Below, piece after piece: positions 9,438 through 23,285 of a stretch of 42,428 nt of DNA (position 1 is its first letter; each line of letters starts with the position of its first letter). Source of the DNA: Deltaproteobacteria bacterium (GTDB lineage Bacteria > Desulfobacterota > Desulfuromonadia > Geobacterales > DSM-12255). The position numbers and the translations under genes are program-made. The notes beneath the pieces are model-generated. The model made no database searches, was not told where the DNA came from, and saw only the letters and a list, made by a program, of their open reading frames with translations. The DNA is taken from contig JAJZTK010000015.1 in NCBI GenBank assembly GCA_021849045.1, positions 1-42,428 of the forward strand. The letters run 5' to 3'.

Positions 9438-11012
9438 TCAGTCCCACCAGTCCTCGTCTTCATCGTCCGGATGGTCTCTCAGATCATACCCCTCACCCAG
9501 CGCCTCCCTGGCCACCAGCAGGCTTTCCATGGCAAAACGCCGCAGGAACGGGTGGACATGAAGGGGGAGGGGAGAGTCCAGCAGACTGAACGCTGCTGCC
9601 AGGGTCACTTCCACGATGGCGGTTCCCCGTCCGCTGCGCTGCATCAGGTCGGCATTGAGCAGGAGTCGCCGGGCGATCCGGTTGACCTGAGGCAGGATCA
9701 ACTCGCCACAGAACTCCTCCAGAAGCGTTTCCACCCGGACCGCTGCCCCCCGCGACTCGTCTTGCTCAAGGGCCAACCACTGTTCCGCGTAGTCATAAAC
9801 CCGACCGCTGGCCATATACCAGCCGCTGAAGAAGTCGTCGTCCATAAGGCGCGCCGACGCTGCCAGGAGCCGCGGATTGATCGCCATATCCTCGCTGGTG
9901 GGAGCGAGGGGAGGAATGTAGCAGGCCGCTGTCAACTCTTCCCTGGTAAACATCCCGCTTCGCAGGTAAAACTCCGGCGGCGGCAGGGCATTCTGCTGGC
10001 GCGTGGCGTACAGGGCATCCCTGAGCAGCAGGAGGCCGTAGTCAATATCGACGGAATGGAGCCGTTCATCTCCCCGGGCAGCGGTGACCTCCTCCGTGAA
10101 TTCGGCAATCGTCGTCTCCGGTACCCCCCAGGCACCTTTCACCCCCCCTTCGTCGTGCAGCTGCAGGTAGAGTGTCGCCACCCGTTCCCCGTCAAGGTGG
10201 CGGGCAATCCAGAGGGTTCGATAGCCACCGCCATCAACCGGGCTGGCATAGACGGCATGAAACGGCTGCGGAACTTCGGCTACCGGTGCCGGCATGGGCT
10301 CGACACCCAGGAAGGCCAGCCGGCGAAGGCTTTTTGTCGCCAGGTCCCGATAGGATTGATCGCCATGACCGGACCACTCCAGCGCCAGTGCTGCAGCAGC
10401 GGGGAGGCGGATTCTGCCGAGGGTGGTCAGCACCTCCTGCACCACCAGTGGGTCGTCGAAGGCGAGGAGCAGCGCACAGACCTCCACGACACGCGGATCG
10501 TCAACCTGAGCCAGCTCCCTGATCATCATCACCTGCCGCTCCTCGGCGGCATAAACGAAGTCCTCCAATAACCAGAGGAGCCCTCGCTCCCCCCGGTCCA
10601 GGAAGCGGACGAGCGATTCCTTGAGTGGGCCGCTGTAACTGGCGAGCAGACCGGCAAACGGGGGAAGGGTAACGTCGATGCCGCAGTTCTGCAGGGTGGA
10701 GAGGAGCGCCACCTTTCCTTCGTCTTCCAGGTCGCGACGGCGGAGCGCTATCTGGATCAGTTGATCAAGCCATTCCTCGTCGGCAAAAAAATCCAGCAGA
10801 TAGGTGTACTTGGAGATCAGCTCGCCGCTCTTCTCGCGCCACAGGCTGCGGACCAGAGGCGGCAGGGCGTGGCGCCCGGCTTTCTGCAGGGTACCGCCGA
10901 TCTCGTCGATCTCGGCAACCGTGATGTTATCCTGCTTGAGCCGTTCCAGGAGCCGGAGTATCCGGTGCCGTTCCAGCAGGCTCTCGTCTATGTTGCGGTG
11001 ATGGTTTTCCAT
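9438..11012 (-). CDS. HEAT-repeat-like protein of unknown function
   Basis: No enzyme family is recognised. The 524-residue protein is rich in leucine and charged helices. Residues about 20-240 look like stacked HEAT or Armadillo-type helical pairs, for example segments such as DPRVVEVCALLLAFDDP and DPLVVQEVLTTLGRI. The middle (about 250-380) looks more mixed, with GGGYRTLWIARHLDGE and YLQLHDEGG suggesting a beta-rich domain. The C-terminus is very acidic and ends in DEDEDWWD. No signal peptide or membrane segment is seen. It follows gyrA by 18 bp. No ribosome site is visible, but a TATAAT hexamer lies 7 nt before the ATG. A scaffold or protein-binding role is a guess from the fold only. Confidence 0.8.
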   Translation of the reverse strand: MENHHRNIDESLLERHRILRLLERLKQDNITVAEIDEIGGTLQKAGRHALPPLVRSLWREKSGELISKYTYLLDFFADEEWLDQLIQIALRRRDLEDEGKVALLSTLQNCGIDVTLPPFAGLLASYSGPLKESLVRFLDRGERGLLWLLEDFVYAAEERQVMMIRELAQVDDPRVVEVCALLLAFDDPLVVQEVLTTLGRIRLPAAAALALEWSGHGDQSYRDLATKSLRRLAFLGVEPMPAPVAEVPQPFHAVYASPVDGGGYRTLWIARHLDGERVATLYLQLHDEGGVKGAWGVPETTIAEFTEEVTAARGDERLHSVDIDYGLLLLRDALYATRQQNALPPPEFYLRSGMFTREELTAACYIPPLAPTSEDMAINPRLLAASARLMDDDFFSGWYMASGRVYDYAEQWLALEQDESRGAAVRVETLLEEFCGELILPQVNRIARRLLLNADLMQRSGRGTAIVEVTLAAAFSLLDSPLPLHVHPFLRRFAMESLLVAREALGEGYDLRDHPDDEDEDWWD

Positions 11013-11018
11013 AGAATC

Positions 11019-11024
11019 AATTAT
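11019..11024 (-). promoter_or_regulatory. Perfect -10 hexamer 7 nt before the HEAT-like gene
   Basis: The minus strand reads TATAAT, seven bases, then the ATG of the HEAT-like gene. A transcript begun at the usual distance from this hexamer would start at or next to the A of the ATG, so the mRNA would be leaderless. No convincing -35 hexamer is seen in the gyrA 3' end and no Shine-Dalgarno sequence precedes the ATG. Confidence 0.45.
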
Positions 11025-11030
11025 ACCGCG

Positions 11031-13601
<2,571 letters not shown>

Positions 13602-13655
13602 CTATTTCCTCTATTCGATTGCTTAGTTATACAAATTTACAGACTGGAAACACTA

Positions 13656-14048
13656 CTACCCCGCGGTTACTCTCAGGGCCGGAACAGCTGAAAAGTGCTG
13701 GTCGACGGTCAGCACCGTGACGTGATGCTTACCGGCCAACGTCGCTATGAGAATATCTGACAGCGGCAGGTTGGTACCCTTGCTGCGCAGCCTGGCGGCA
13801 AGGCGGCCGGCTTCAATCCATAGCCCTGCAGTCAGTTCCAGGACGGGAACTGCCTGAAAGGCATCGAGAATGGCATTTTCCTCTTTGGCGCCTTTAATCC
13901 CCTGCAGTAATTCATACAGCACCACGCCACAGGTCACCACCGAACCGTTCAGCAGCGCCTGTTCCACGGCCGTAGCGAGCGGGGTCTGTCTGCCACGGAA
14001 AAAATCGATCCAGGCGCATGTGTCGGGGAGAATGCTAGGGGTTGCCAT
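13656..14048 (-). CDS. vapC: PIN-domain toxin, VapC family
   Basis: VapC toxins are PIN-domain ribonucleases that cleave tRNA or rRNA until bound by their antitoxin. This 130-residue protein has the standard acidic residues: Asp in ILPDTCAWIDFF near the N-terminus, Glu in VVLYELLQG, Asp in LPLSDILIAT and Asp in VLTVDQHF. The ATG at 14048 is chosen because it lies 14 bp inside the antitoxin gene, the usual coupled layout, and gives the expected PIN start. Longer in-frame extensions run into the antitoxin gene. Activity is inferred from the family. Confidence 0.9.
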   Translation of the reverse strand: MATPSILPDTCAWIDFFRGRQTPLATAVEQALLNGSVVTCGVVLYELLQGIKGAKEENAILDAFQAVPVLELTAGLWIEAGRLAARLRSKGTNLPLSDILIATLAGKHHVTVLTVDQHFSAVPALRVTAG

Positions 14049-14268
14049 AGCGCTCACGCTCTTCAGCCGCCGCAATTTCCCGTTCTTCCTCGCGCTGCCA
14101 GTCGTAATCGATCTGCACCTTGCCGCGTAACGCCAGCAAATCCTCCATCCGACGCCGACGCACATACTCTTCCATCACGGTCACAATGGCGCCGGTCTTG
14201 GACTTCTGGCCGGAAAGTCTCTGCACCTCAGATATCAACTCATCCGGTATGTTCAGTGTCGCACGCAT
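14035..14268 (-). CDS. vapB: VapB-type antitoxin, ribbon-helix-helix
   Basis: The N-terminus RATLNIPDELISEVQRLSG has the pattern of a ribbon-helix-helix DNA-binding domain (a beta strand with alternating residues, then two helices). The C-terminal half is highly charged and rich in Glu and Arg, as expected for the toxin-wrapping tail. The ATG at 14268 is preferred over one nine codons upstream because AGGAGGTG lies 6 nt before it and the RHH domain starts here. The gene ends 14 bp inside vapC. Its promoter and a 9-bp inverted repeat lie just upstream, consistent with autorepression. Confidence 0.88.
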   Translation of the reverse strand: MRATLNIPDELISEVQRLSGQKSKTGAIVTVMEEYVRRRRMEDLLALRGKVQIDYDWQREEEREIAAAEERERYGNP

Positions 14269-14322
14269 ACAATGCACCTCCTGAATATGCATCAATTGTA
14301 TGCTTCAAGTGTAACAAGTCAA
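14265..14322 (-). promoter_or_regulatory. vapBC sigma-70 promoter and inverted-repeat operator
   Basis: On the minus strand, TTGACT (14322-14317) is followed by a 16-bp spacer and TACAAT (14300-14295). This is a good sigma-70 promoter placed within 11 bp of the gyrB stop. A 9-bp inverted repeat, GCATACAAT (14303-14295) and ATTGTATGC (14273-14265), has 21 bp between the arms. One arm covers the -10 box and the other covers the vapB start codon. This is a natural site for VapB or VapBC autorepression. Confidence 0.72.
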
Positions 14323-14327
14323 CCGGC

Positions 14328-17811
<3,484 letters not shown>

Positions 17812-17879
17812 GGGTGGACACAGAAAAGGCCCCGCCGTTCCAGTGAGGCCTCATCCAAAGTGAAATCCGGCAAACAGGT

Positions 17880-18998
17880 CTAAAGTCGCATCGGCATGAT
17901 CACCGCCTGGAAACTGTTGCCGTTTTCGGTTGTTATCAAGGCGGGTGACATCTCGTCCCGCAGCTTAAGGACCACGTTGTCGTCTGTCAGGACGTTCAGG
18001 ACATCGATCAGGTAACGGGCATTGAATCGGGAAATGAGAGCCGGCCCATCGTAGGAAACTTCAAGCTCTTCCCGGGCCTCTCCCAGTTCCGGGTTGCTGG
18101 AGGAGATCTCCATGACCGAACCGTTGATGTCGAACTTGATTCCTTTGAACCGTTCGCTGGACAGGATTGCCATCCGTCGCAGGGAATGGTGTAGTCGGTC
18201 GCGATTGACAGTGACTTCTTTGTCATTTTGGGCTGGAACAACGCGTGTGTAGTCCGGAAATTCACCGTCAACCAATCTCATGACAACGACCGTCTGTTCT
18301 TTTCGGATAGCGGCGTTATTATCCATGAAGCCGATCAGTAGTTCGTCGTCGCCTTCGTCCGCCAGCTTCTTCAGCTCCAGCACCCCTTTCTTGGGAAAGA
18401 TGGCGCCATTGGCCAGTTCAGGAGGTACAGCCCCTTCCACTTCCCGTTCGGCAATGGACAACCGGTGACCATCGGTGGCGACCATTCGGATTACGTTCCG
18501 TCCGTCTTCGCTGGCAGCCTTCACAAAGATGCCATTGAGATTATATTTGGTCTCGTCCTGGCAGATTGCGTAGGAGGTCTGTTCTATCATCTCCCGGAGA
18601 AGCGGTGCACCGAGCCTGACGAAGGACTCTTCGATAACCTTCGGAAAACGGGGAAATTCGTCCGGTGAAAGGCCGACCAGATTGAAACTTGCCTTGCCGC
18701 ACTTGATATCGACCCAATCGTTTTCACGGGTGGAGAAACGGATATTTTCATCAGGTAACTCCCGGATGATTTCGTACAGTTTCTTGGCTGAGACGGTGAT
18801 GCTTCCCTTTGCGGTGACTTTTGCTGCGTAATTGCTCCGCATACCCACTTCAAGGTCGGTGGCCGTTACCTGGATAGCGTCGTCGGTTGCATCGATCAGG
18901 ACGTTGGAAAGGATCGGCATGGTATTCCGTTTTTCTACGATCCCCTGAATTTTTTGGAGCGCCTTGACAAAGGTATCCTTGTCGATGGTGAATTCCAT
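17880..18998 (-). CDS. dnaN: DNA polymerase III sliding clamp, beta subunit
   Basis: DnaN forms the ring-shaped dimer that tethers polymerase III to DNA. The 372-residue protein has the three-fold repeated clamp domains, and the C-terminus VIMPMRL is the typical clamp ending. The ATG has an AAGGAGG ribosome site about 7 nt upstream. The gene lies next to the AT-rich origin element, so its promoter must lie in or overlap the unwinding region. Confidence 0.98.
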   Translation of the reverse strand: MEFTIDKDTFVKALQKIQGIVEKRNTMPILSNVLIDATDDAIQVTATDLEVGMRSNYAAKVTAKGSITVSAKKLYEIIRELPDENIRFSTRENDWVDIKCGKASFNLVGLSPDEFPRFPKVIEESFVRLGAPLLREMIEQTSYAICQDETKYNLNGIFVKAASEDGRNVIRMVATDGHRLSIAEREVEGAVPPELANGAIFPKKGVLELKKLADEGDDELLIGFMDNNAAIRKEQTVVVMRLVDGEFPDYTRVVPAQNDKEVTVNRDRLHHSLRRMAILSSERFKGIKFDINGSVMEISSSNPELGEAREELEVSYDGPALISRFNARYLIDVLNVLTDDNVVLKLRDEMSPALITTENGNSFQAVIMPMRL

Positions 18999-19017
18999 GG
19001 CATACCCTCCTTGCTGT

Positions 19018-19214
19018 TAGTATAAAAATATAAAAGCTTTTATTTAGTAGTAGCAGTAGGTCCTGTTGATAAGTTGACAGAACTTGCAATTATCGAAACA
19101 TGCTGCTTTTTTTCTTTGTTGTTCATGTGGCGAACTGCCTTGATAAGTTCTTTTCTATCAACAGCTGCTCGTTGTTATCAACAGCCGCGGCAGGTTATCG
19201 ACAGGTTATCCCGC
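19018..19214. other. Origin segment 1 (dnaN-dnaA): AT-rich DUE, TAG trinucleotide run, DnaA boxes
   Basis: An almost pure AT stretch (19018-19044) is followed by TAG TAG TAG CAG TAG (19045-19059), a short GTCC spacer and a reversed DnaA box TGTTGATAA (19064-19072). This matches the order DUE, DnaA-trio, GC spacer, DnaA box described for bacterial basal unwinding systems. Further box-like sites are TTATCAACA (19175-19183) and TTATCGACA (19195-19203), with weaker CTATCAACA (19155-19163) and TTATCGAAA (19090-19098). No gene is seen in this gap. Confidence 0.82.
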
Positions 19215-20567
19215 TTAGTTCAACAGGTCATGTTTAAGCATGCGCAGGGTTTCTGTCAATGCCGGATCAGCGGCCAGCAGACCATCGATCTTCTTGACCG
19301 AATGGATGATGGTTGAATGGTCCTTACCGCCGAATTTCTCGCCTATTTCCGGATATGAGGCTTTGGTCATGTCCCGGCAGAGATATATTGCTATCTGGCG
19401 CGGCACCACCAGGGCTTTTAGTCTCTTTTCCGATTTCAGATCACTGATCTTCAGTTTGTAGTGGTCGGCAACATGTTTCTGGATCATTTCGATGGTGATC
19501 TCCTTTGACTTGTCCACAATTATATCCTTGAGAATATCACGGGCCATGTTCAGGGAGATTTTGTTCCGGGTCAGGCTGGCATAGGCGCCGAGGCGTACCA
19601 GCATTCCCTCCAGTTCCCGGATGTTGCTCGAGGCACTGGAGCCGATGAACAGCGCCACGTCGTCCGGGAGTTCGATGCCGTTCAGTTCGGCCTTTTTTTT
19701 AAGAATGGCTATCTTGGTCTCTACGTCAGGCGGTTGTATATCGGCGATCAGTCCCCATTCGAAGCGGGAGCGCAGGCGCTCCTCCAGTCCCGGTATCTCC
19801 CGGGGGAATTTGTCCGAGGTGAGGATGATCTGCTTGTGTGACTCGTAAAGAGAGTTGAAGGTGTGAAAGAACTCCTCCTGGGTGGCCTCTTTCCCCTGCA
19901 TGAACTGGATATCGTCAATGAGCAGCAGGTCCGCTTTCCGGAACTTGTTCCTGAACTCCTCCATCTTCTTGTAGCGGAGGGAATTGATCATCTCGTTCAT
20001 GAACTTTTCCGATGTGTAGTAGCAGATGCGGGCCTTTGGTTTGTTCTTGAGAATTTCGTTGCCAATGGCGATCAGCAGGTGGGTTTTGCCCAGGCCGACA
20101 CCGCCGTAGATGAATAAGGGGTTATAGTTGGTAGCCGGCTTGGCCGCCACCGCCTGGGATGCCGCATAGGCAAACTGGTTGCTTGAACCGCATACAAAGG
20201 TGTCAAAGGTATATTTGGGGTTCAGGTTGCCGTTGAGATTGGAAGCTATTTCCGCTTCCGCAGCAGGCACCGATTCCTTTGCCTTGCGTGCCGGTTTCGG
20301 TTCTACCGGTGTAACTTCATTGGAATCATGCTCACTGATCAGTATTTCCAGCTGGTACTGTCGTTCGGCCAGGGAATTCACAGCTTCCTGGATCATGGAG
20401 AAGTATTTCTCCCGTACCCAGTCCTTAATGAATTTATTGGGAACCTGCAGGATAAACTGGTTGTTGTTGATGTGGGAAAACCGGATCGGTTTGATCCAGG
20501 TAGTGAAGGTTTGGGGCGTGAGCACCTTTTCAATATTGTCTTGGGCGGCTTGCCAGATGTTTTCCAT
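19215..20567 (-). CDS. dnaA: Chromosomal replication initiator DnaA
   Basis: DnaA is the AAA+ initiator that binds DnaA boxes and melts the origin. Domain I spans about residues 1-80. A variable linker follows, and the AAA+ domain carries Walker A GGVGLGKT (155-162) and Walker B LLLIDDIQF. Domain IV has the DnaA signature IGEKFGGKDHSTI. The start at 20567 gives the usual MENIWQ beginning (450 residues) and has GAAGG about 7 nt upstream. An upstream in-frame extension of 26 residues is not supported. Box clusters on both sides of the gene suggest autoregulation. Confidence 0.98.
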   Translation of the reverse strand: MENIWQAAQDNIEKVLTPQTFTTWIKPIRFSHINNNQFILQVPNKFIKDWVREKYFSMIQEAVNSLAERQYQLEILISEHDSNEVTPVEPKPARKAKESVPAAEAEIASNLNGNLNPKYTFDTFVCGSSNQFAYAASQAVAAKPATNYNPLFIYGGVGLGKTHLLIAIGNEILKNKPKARICYYTSEKFMNEMINSLRYKKMEEFRNKFRKADLLLIDDIQFMQGKEATQEEFFHTFNSLYESHKQIILTSDKFPREIPGLEERLRSRFEWGLIADIQPPDVETKIAILKKKAELNGIELPDDVALFIGSSASSNIRELEGMLVRLGAYASLTRNKISLNMARDILKDIIVDKSKEITIEMIQKHVADHYKLKISDLKSEKRLKALVVPRQIAIYLCRDMTKASYPEIGEKFGGKDHSTIIHSVKKIDGLLAADPALTETLRMLKHDLLN

Positions 20568-20711
20568 GGCGGGACCTTCACTGAAACTGATTGGAGAAAC
20601 CCTTTCCGCCGTGGTGTCTGCCGCAGTTGCCCGGCAGAAAGCCACGGAAGGTACACGGAATGGGTAAATGAGAAAAAAGTAACGATATGAACGTGTTGGA
20701 GAACTGTGGGG

Positions 20712-20764
20712 TTATTCACAGGCTTATCAACAGCTGTTGATAAGTGCGGAACGGCTGTTGATGG
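20712..20764. other. Origin segment 2 (dnaA-rpmH): DnaA box cluster with palindrome
   Basis: TTATTCACA (20712-20720) matches the TTATNCACA box consensus. Four bases on, TTATCAACAGCTGTTGATAA (20724-20743) is a perfect 20-bp palindrome made of two boxes facing each other. A degenerate TGTTGATGG lies at 20756-20764. The rest of the 369-bp gap (20568-20936) holds the 5' leader of dnaA and the promoter of rpmH, and no gene is seen. The cluster could serve origin assembly, dnaA autorepression, or both. Confidence 0.85.
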
Positions 20765-20864
20765 CGGCTCGCGGGCATAAATCCCATGTGCCGAAGCGAA
20801 GTGAGCCTAACAGACGACTTGGCAATTTGCAAGGAATTTCGTGTCCCGGTAGATGAAATAACTG

Positions 20865-20892
20865 TTGACAAAATAGAGCCCGTATGAATAAT
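20865..20892 (+). promoter_or_regulatory. Sigma-70 promoter of the rpmH operon
   Basis: A consensus -35 TTGACA (20865-20870) is followed 16 bp later by AATAAT (20887-20892), which matches five of six positions of the -10 consensus. It lies 45 bp before the rpmH start and should drive rpmH, rnpA, yidD and yidC. Confidence 0.75.
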
Positions 20893-20936
20893 AAACTCCT
20901 TTTCCGACTTATTTAATCGCTTCAAGGAGCATGATC

Positions 20937-21086
20937 ATGAAAAGAACATTTCAACCGAGCAATACTTCCCGTAAGCGGACCCACGGCTTTCTGGTTCGTA
21001 TGGCAACCAAGAACGGCCGCCTGGTGATCAAGCGTCGTCGCGCTAAAGGGCGCAAGCGTCTCGCAGTTGGCATTGCCACCAAGTAA
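20937..21086 (+). CDS. rpmH: Ribosomal protein bL34
   Basis: This 49-residue basic protein of the large ribosomal subunit begins [19 protein letters not shown] and ends in the Lys/Arg-rich tail typical of L34. The start at 20937 is preferred over an ATG two codons earlier because AAGGAG lies 7 nt upstream of the former and only 1 nt from the latter. It is the first gene of the plus-strand unit leaving the origin. Confidence 0.98.
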   Translation: MKRTFQPSNTSRKRTHGFLVRMATKNGRLVIKRRRAKGRKRLAVGIATK

Positions 21087-21426
21087 TCTTTCCTGCACCA
21101 CCTGCTTCGGTCGACATGAGCGGCTGAGAAAGTCAGCGGAATATGCGCGACTGTCGGCTGTCAGCACCAAGGCCCGGTCTCCCCATTTTCTGGTCATACG
21201 CGGGCCAGTACACGGTGGGGGACCGCGCCTCGGCATAACAGCCAGCCGCAAGGTCGGCAATGCTGTGGTCCGTAACCGGATCAAGCGTCTACTCAGGGAA
21301 TTTTTCAGGCTCAACAAAGGGCTCTTTGCCGGCGCCGACTATAATGTCGTGGCTCGACCCGGGGCAGGTGAGCTTGATTTTTCCGCACTCTGCAGGGAAT
21401 TGGCCCATGTGCTTGGCCGCCGCTAA
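21067..21426 (+). CDS. rnpA: Ribonuclease P protein component
   Basis: RnpA assists the RNase P RNA in maturing tRNA 5' ends. The family core is clear: [13 protein letters not shown] near the start, [28 protein letters not shown] (quoted in part: the RNR segment is [16 protein letters not shown]) in the middle, and a basic C-terminus. No ATG lies in frame before the conserved region. The start is placed at a TTG inside the rpmH 3' end (21067), and a second TTG at 21073 is equally possible. Either gives an overlap with rpmH of 14-20 bp, suggesting coupled translation. The gene is certain and the start is not. Confidence 0.92.
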   Translation: MALPPSNLSCTTCFGRHERLRKSAEYARLSAVSTKARSPHFLVIRGPVHGGGPRLGITASRKVGNAVVRNRIKRLLREFFRLNKGLFAGADYNVVARPGAGELDFSALCRELAHVLGRR

Positions 21427-21646
21427 ACACTCTTCCGTTATCAGACTGCTTGACAGGGGTCTGCGTACCTATCAGCTGTACCTCTCCCCCTTGAAAGGGG
21501 CAACCTGCCGTTTTTATCCATCCTGTTCCGAGTATGCCCGTCAGGCCCTGCAACGCTATGGCCTGCTCAAGGGTGTCGGAATGACCATTGCCAGGCTGGC
21601 CCGCTGTCACCCCTTCCACCAGGGGGGGTATGATCCGGTCAAGTAA
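21407..21646 (+). CDS. yidD: Membrane protein insertion efficiency factor YidD
   Basis: The 79-residue protein carries the YidD hallmark: YQLYLSPL, then [11 protein letters not shown], and [13 protein letters not shown] at the C-terminus. YidD is a small inner-face membrane-associated protein that helps YidC-dependent insertion. The ATG at 21407 lies inside the end of rnpA (20-bp overlap) and gives the normal length. The gene sits directly before yidC, as in most bacteria. Confidence 0.95.
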   Translation: MCLAAAKHSSVIRLLDRGLRTYQLYLSPLKGATCRFYPSCSEYARQALQRYGLLKGVGMTIARLARCHPFHQGGYDPVK

Positions 21647-21665
21647 CCAACCACGGGGATAATCC

Positions 21666-23273
21666 ATGGAAAAACGTGTTCTCATTGCTGTCGTCCTCTC
21701 CATTGCGGTCATGTACGCTTATTCGTACCTGGTCCCACAGCCTCCCAAACCGGTTTCCGGTCAGCAGGCGGCACAGTCGCAGCCAGCTACGGCCGCCCCG
21801 GCGCCGGTTGGCGCTCAGAAGGAACAGTCCGCACCGTTGCCGCAGTTGGTGCCAGCTGGCGCTGCGACGCAAGCGGCCCAGGATGTGACCGTGGAAACGG
21901 ACCTCTACCGAGCGGTTTTCTCCACCAAAGGCGGGGCGTTGAAGCGGCTCGTGCTGAAACGGTACAAGGAAACGGCCGGTCCGCAGGGTAAGGACGTTGC
22001 CATGGTGGCCGAGGACAACGCTGCTGTATACCCGCTGAGGAGCAATCTGGAAGGGTTCCCCGTCGATGCCGGCACTGTTTTCGGCGTTACTGCCAGCTCG
22101 CTTTCGGTGGCAAAGGGCGAAAAAAGGGTGCTCGATTTTACCCTCACGTCTCCGAGCGGTGTCGTGTTCCAGAAGAGTTACACCTTTAGCGGCGACAGCT
22201 ATGCCATCGATCTGGTGCAAAAAGTCACCAATACCGGGTCTGCCCCGCAGTCAGGATCGGTTCAGCTCCTTCTGACCAATCATGCAGCCCCTCCCAAGGA
22301 TGGTGGCGGTCGATTCGAGGTTTTTGGTCCGGCAACCCTGACAGCAGAGGGCGTCTCGTTCGACAAGATCAAGGAACTGGACAAGGGGGAGAAGGCCTAT
22401 CAGAAGGGGGTTCTCTGGACCGGCTTTGCCGACAAGTACTTTCTCGGCGCCGCCCTGGCTGTTAACAACAGCATTCAGTCTGTCCGCATCAAAACTGTCG
22501 GCGGCTATATCGAGAACGTCATTGGCTCGGCCCAGCTGACCGCCAGACCCGGCGAGAGCGTGACTGTCCCGGTACGACTCTATTTCGGTCCCAAGGATCT
22601 GGACATTCTCAAGTCCCAGGGGAGCAGGCTGGAGGAGTCGATCGATCTGGGCTGGTTCTCGGCCATTGCCAAGCCACTTCTGTTCACGCTCAAGTTCTTC
22701 CACCGTTATCTGGGCAACTACGGCCTGGCGATCATTGTCATCACCGTAATACTGAAGATTCTCTTTTTCCCGCTTACCCACAAGAGCTACAAGTCGATGA
22801 AGGAGATGCAGAAGCTCCAGCCGAAGATGCAGGAACTGAAGGAAAAGCACAAGGACGACCGGGACGCCATGAACAAGGCGGTGATGGAGCTGTACCAGAC
22901 CCACAAGGTAAACCCGCTCGGCGGCTGTCTGCCGATGGTCGTTCAGATTCCGGTATTCTTCGCCCTGTACAAGGCCCTCATGTTTTCCATTGAGCTGCGC
23001 CATGCGCCTTTTTACTTCTGGATTCACGACCTGGCCGGCAAGGACCCCTACTATGTGACCCCGATCATCATGGGTGTCACCATGTTCATCCAGCAGAAGA
23101 TGACCCCGTCCCAGATGGACCCGGTTCAGGCGAAGATGATGCTGGCACTGCCAGTGGTCTTCACCTTCATGTTTCTCAACTTCCCGTCGGGGCTCGTGCT
23201 GTACTGGCTGGTGAACAACGTGCTCACCATTGCCCAGCAGACGTACATCAACAAGTCCCTGAAGGAAGCGTAG
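21666..23273 (+). CDS. yidC: Membrane protein insertase YidC/Oxa1
   Basis: YidC inserts and folds inner-membrane proteins alone or with SecYEG. An N-terminal membrane helix (about residues 4-20) is followed by a Pro/Ala/Gln-rich linker and a large periplasmic domain (about 65-325), as in Gram-negative YidC. The Oxa1-type core then follows, with PLTHKSYKSMKEMQKLQPKM (the cytoplasmic coiled region) and the remaining helices, ending with a short basic tail. The 535-residue length is typical. mnmE follows after 12 bp, and no R3H-domain jag/khpB gene lies between them. Confidence 0.97.
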   Translation: MEKRVLIAVVLSIAVMYAYSYLVPQPPKPVSGQQAAQSQPATAAPAPVGAQKEQSAPLPQLVPAGAATQAAQDVTVETDLYRAVFSTKGGALKRLVLKRYKETAGPQGKDVAMVAEDNAAVYPLRSNLEGFPVDAGTVFGVTASSLSVAKGEKRVLDFTLTSPSGVVFQKSYTFSGDSYAIDLVQKVTNTGSAPQSGSVQLLLTNHAAPPKDGGGRFEVFGPATLTAEGVSFDKIKELDKGEKAYQKGVLWTGFADKYFLGAALAVNNSIQSVRIKTVGGYIENVIGSAQLTARPGESVTVPVRLYFGPKDLDILKSQGSRLEESIDLGWFSAIAKPLLFTLKFFHRYLGNYGLAIIVITVILKILFFPLTHKSYKSMKEMQKLQPKMQELKEKHKDDRDAMNKAVMELYQTHKVNPLGGCLPMVVQIPVFFALYKALMFSIELRHAPFYFWIHDLAGKDPYYVTPIIMGVTMFIQQKMTPSQMDPVQAKMMLALPVVFTFMFLNFPSGLVLYWLVNNVLTIAQQTYINKSLKEA

Positions 23274-23285
23274 ACAGGAGCCCGG

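Noticed and set aside
20716-20925. 69-codon open frame in the dnaA-rpmH gap
   Set aside because: It overlaps DnaA boxes and the rpmH promoter and has no ribosome site or similarity.
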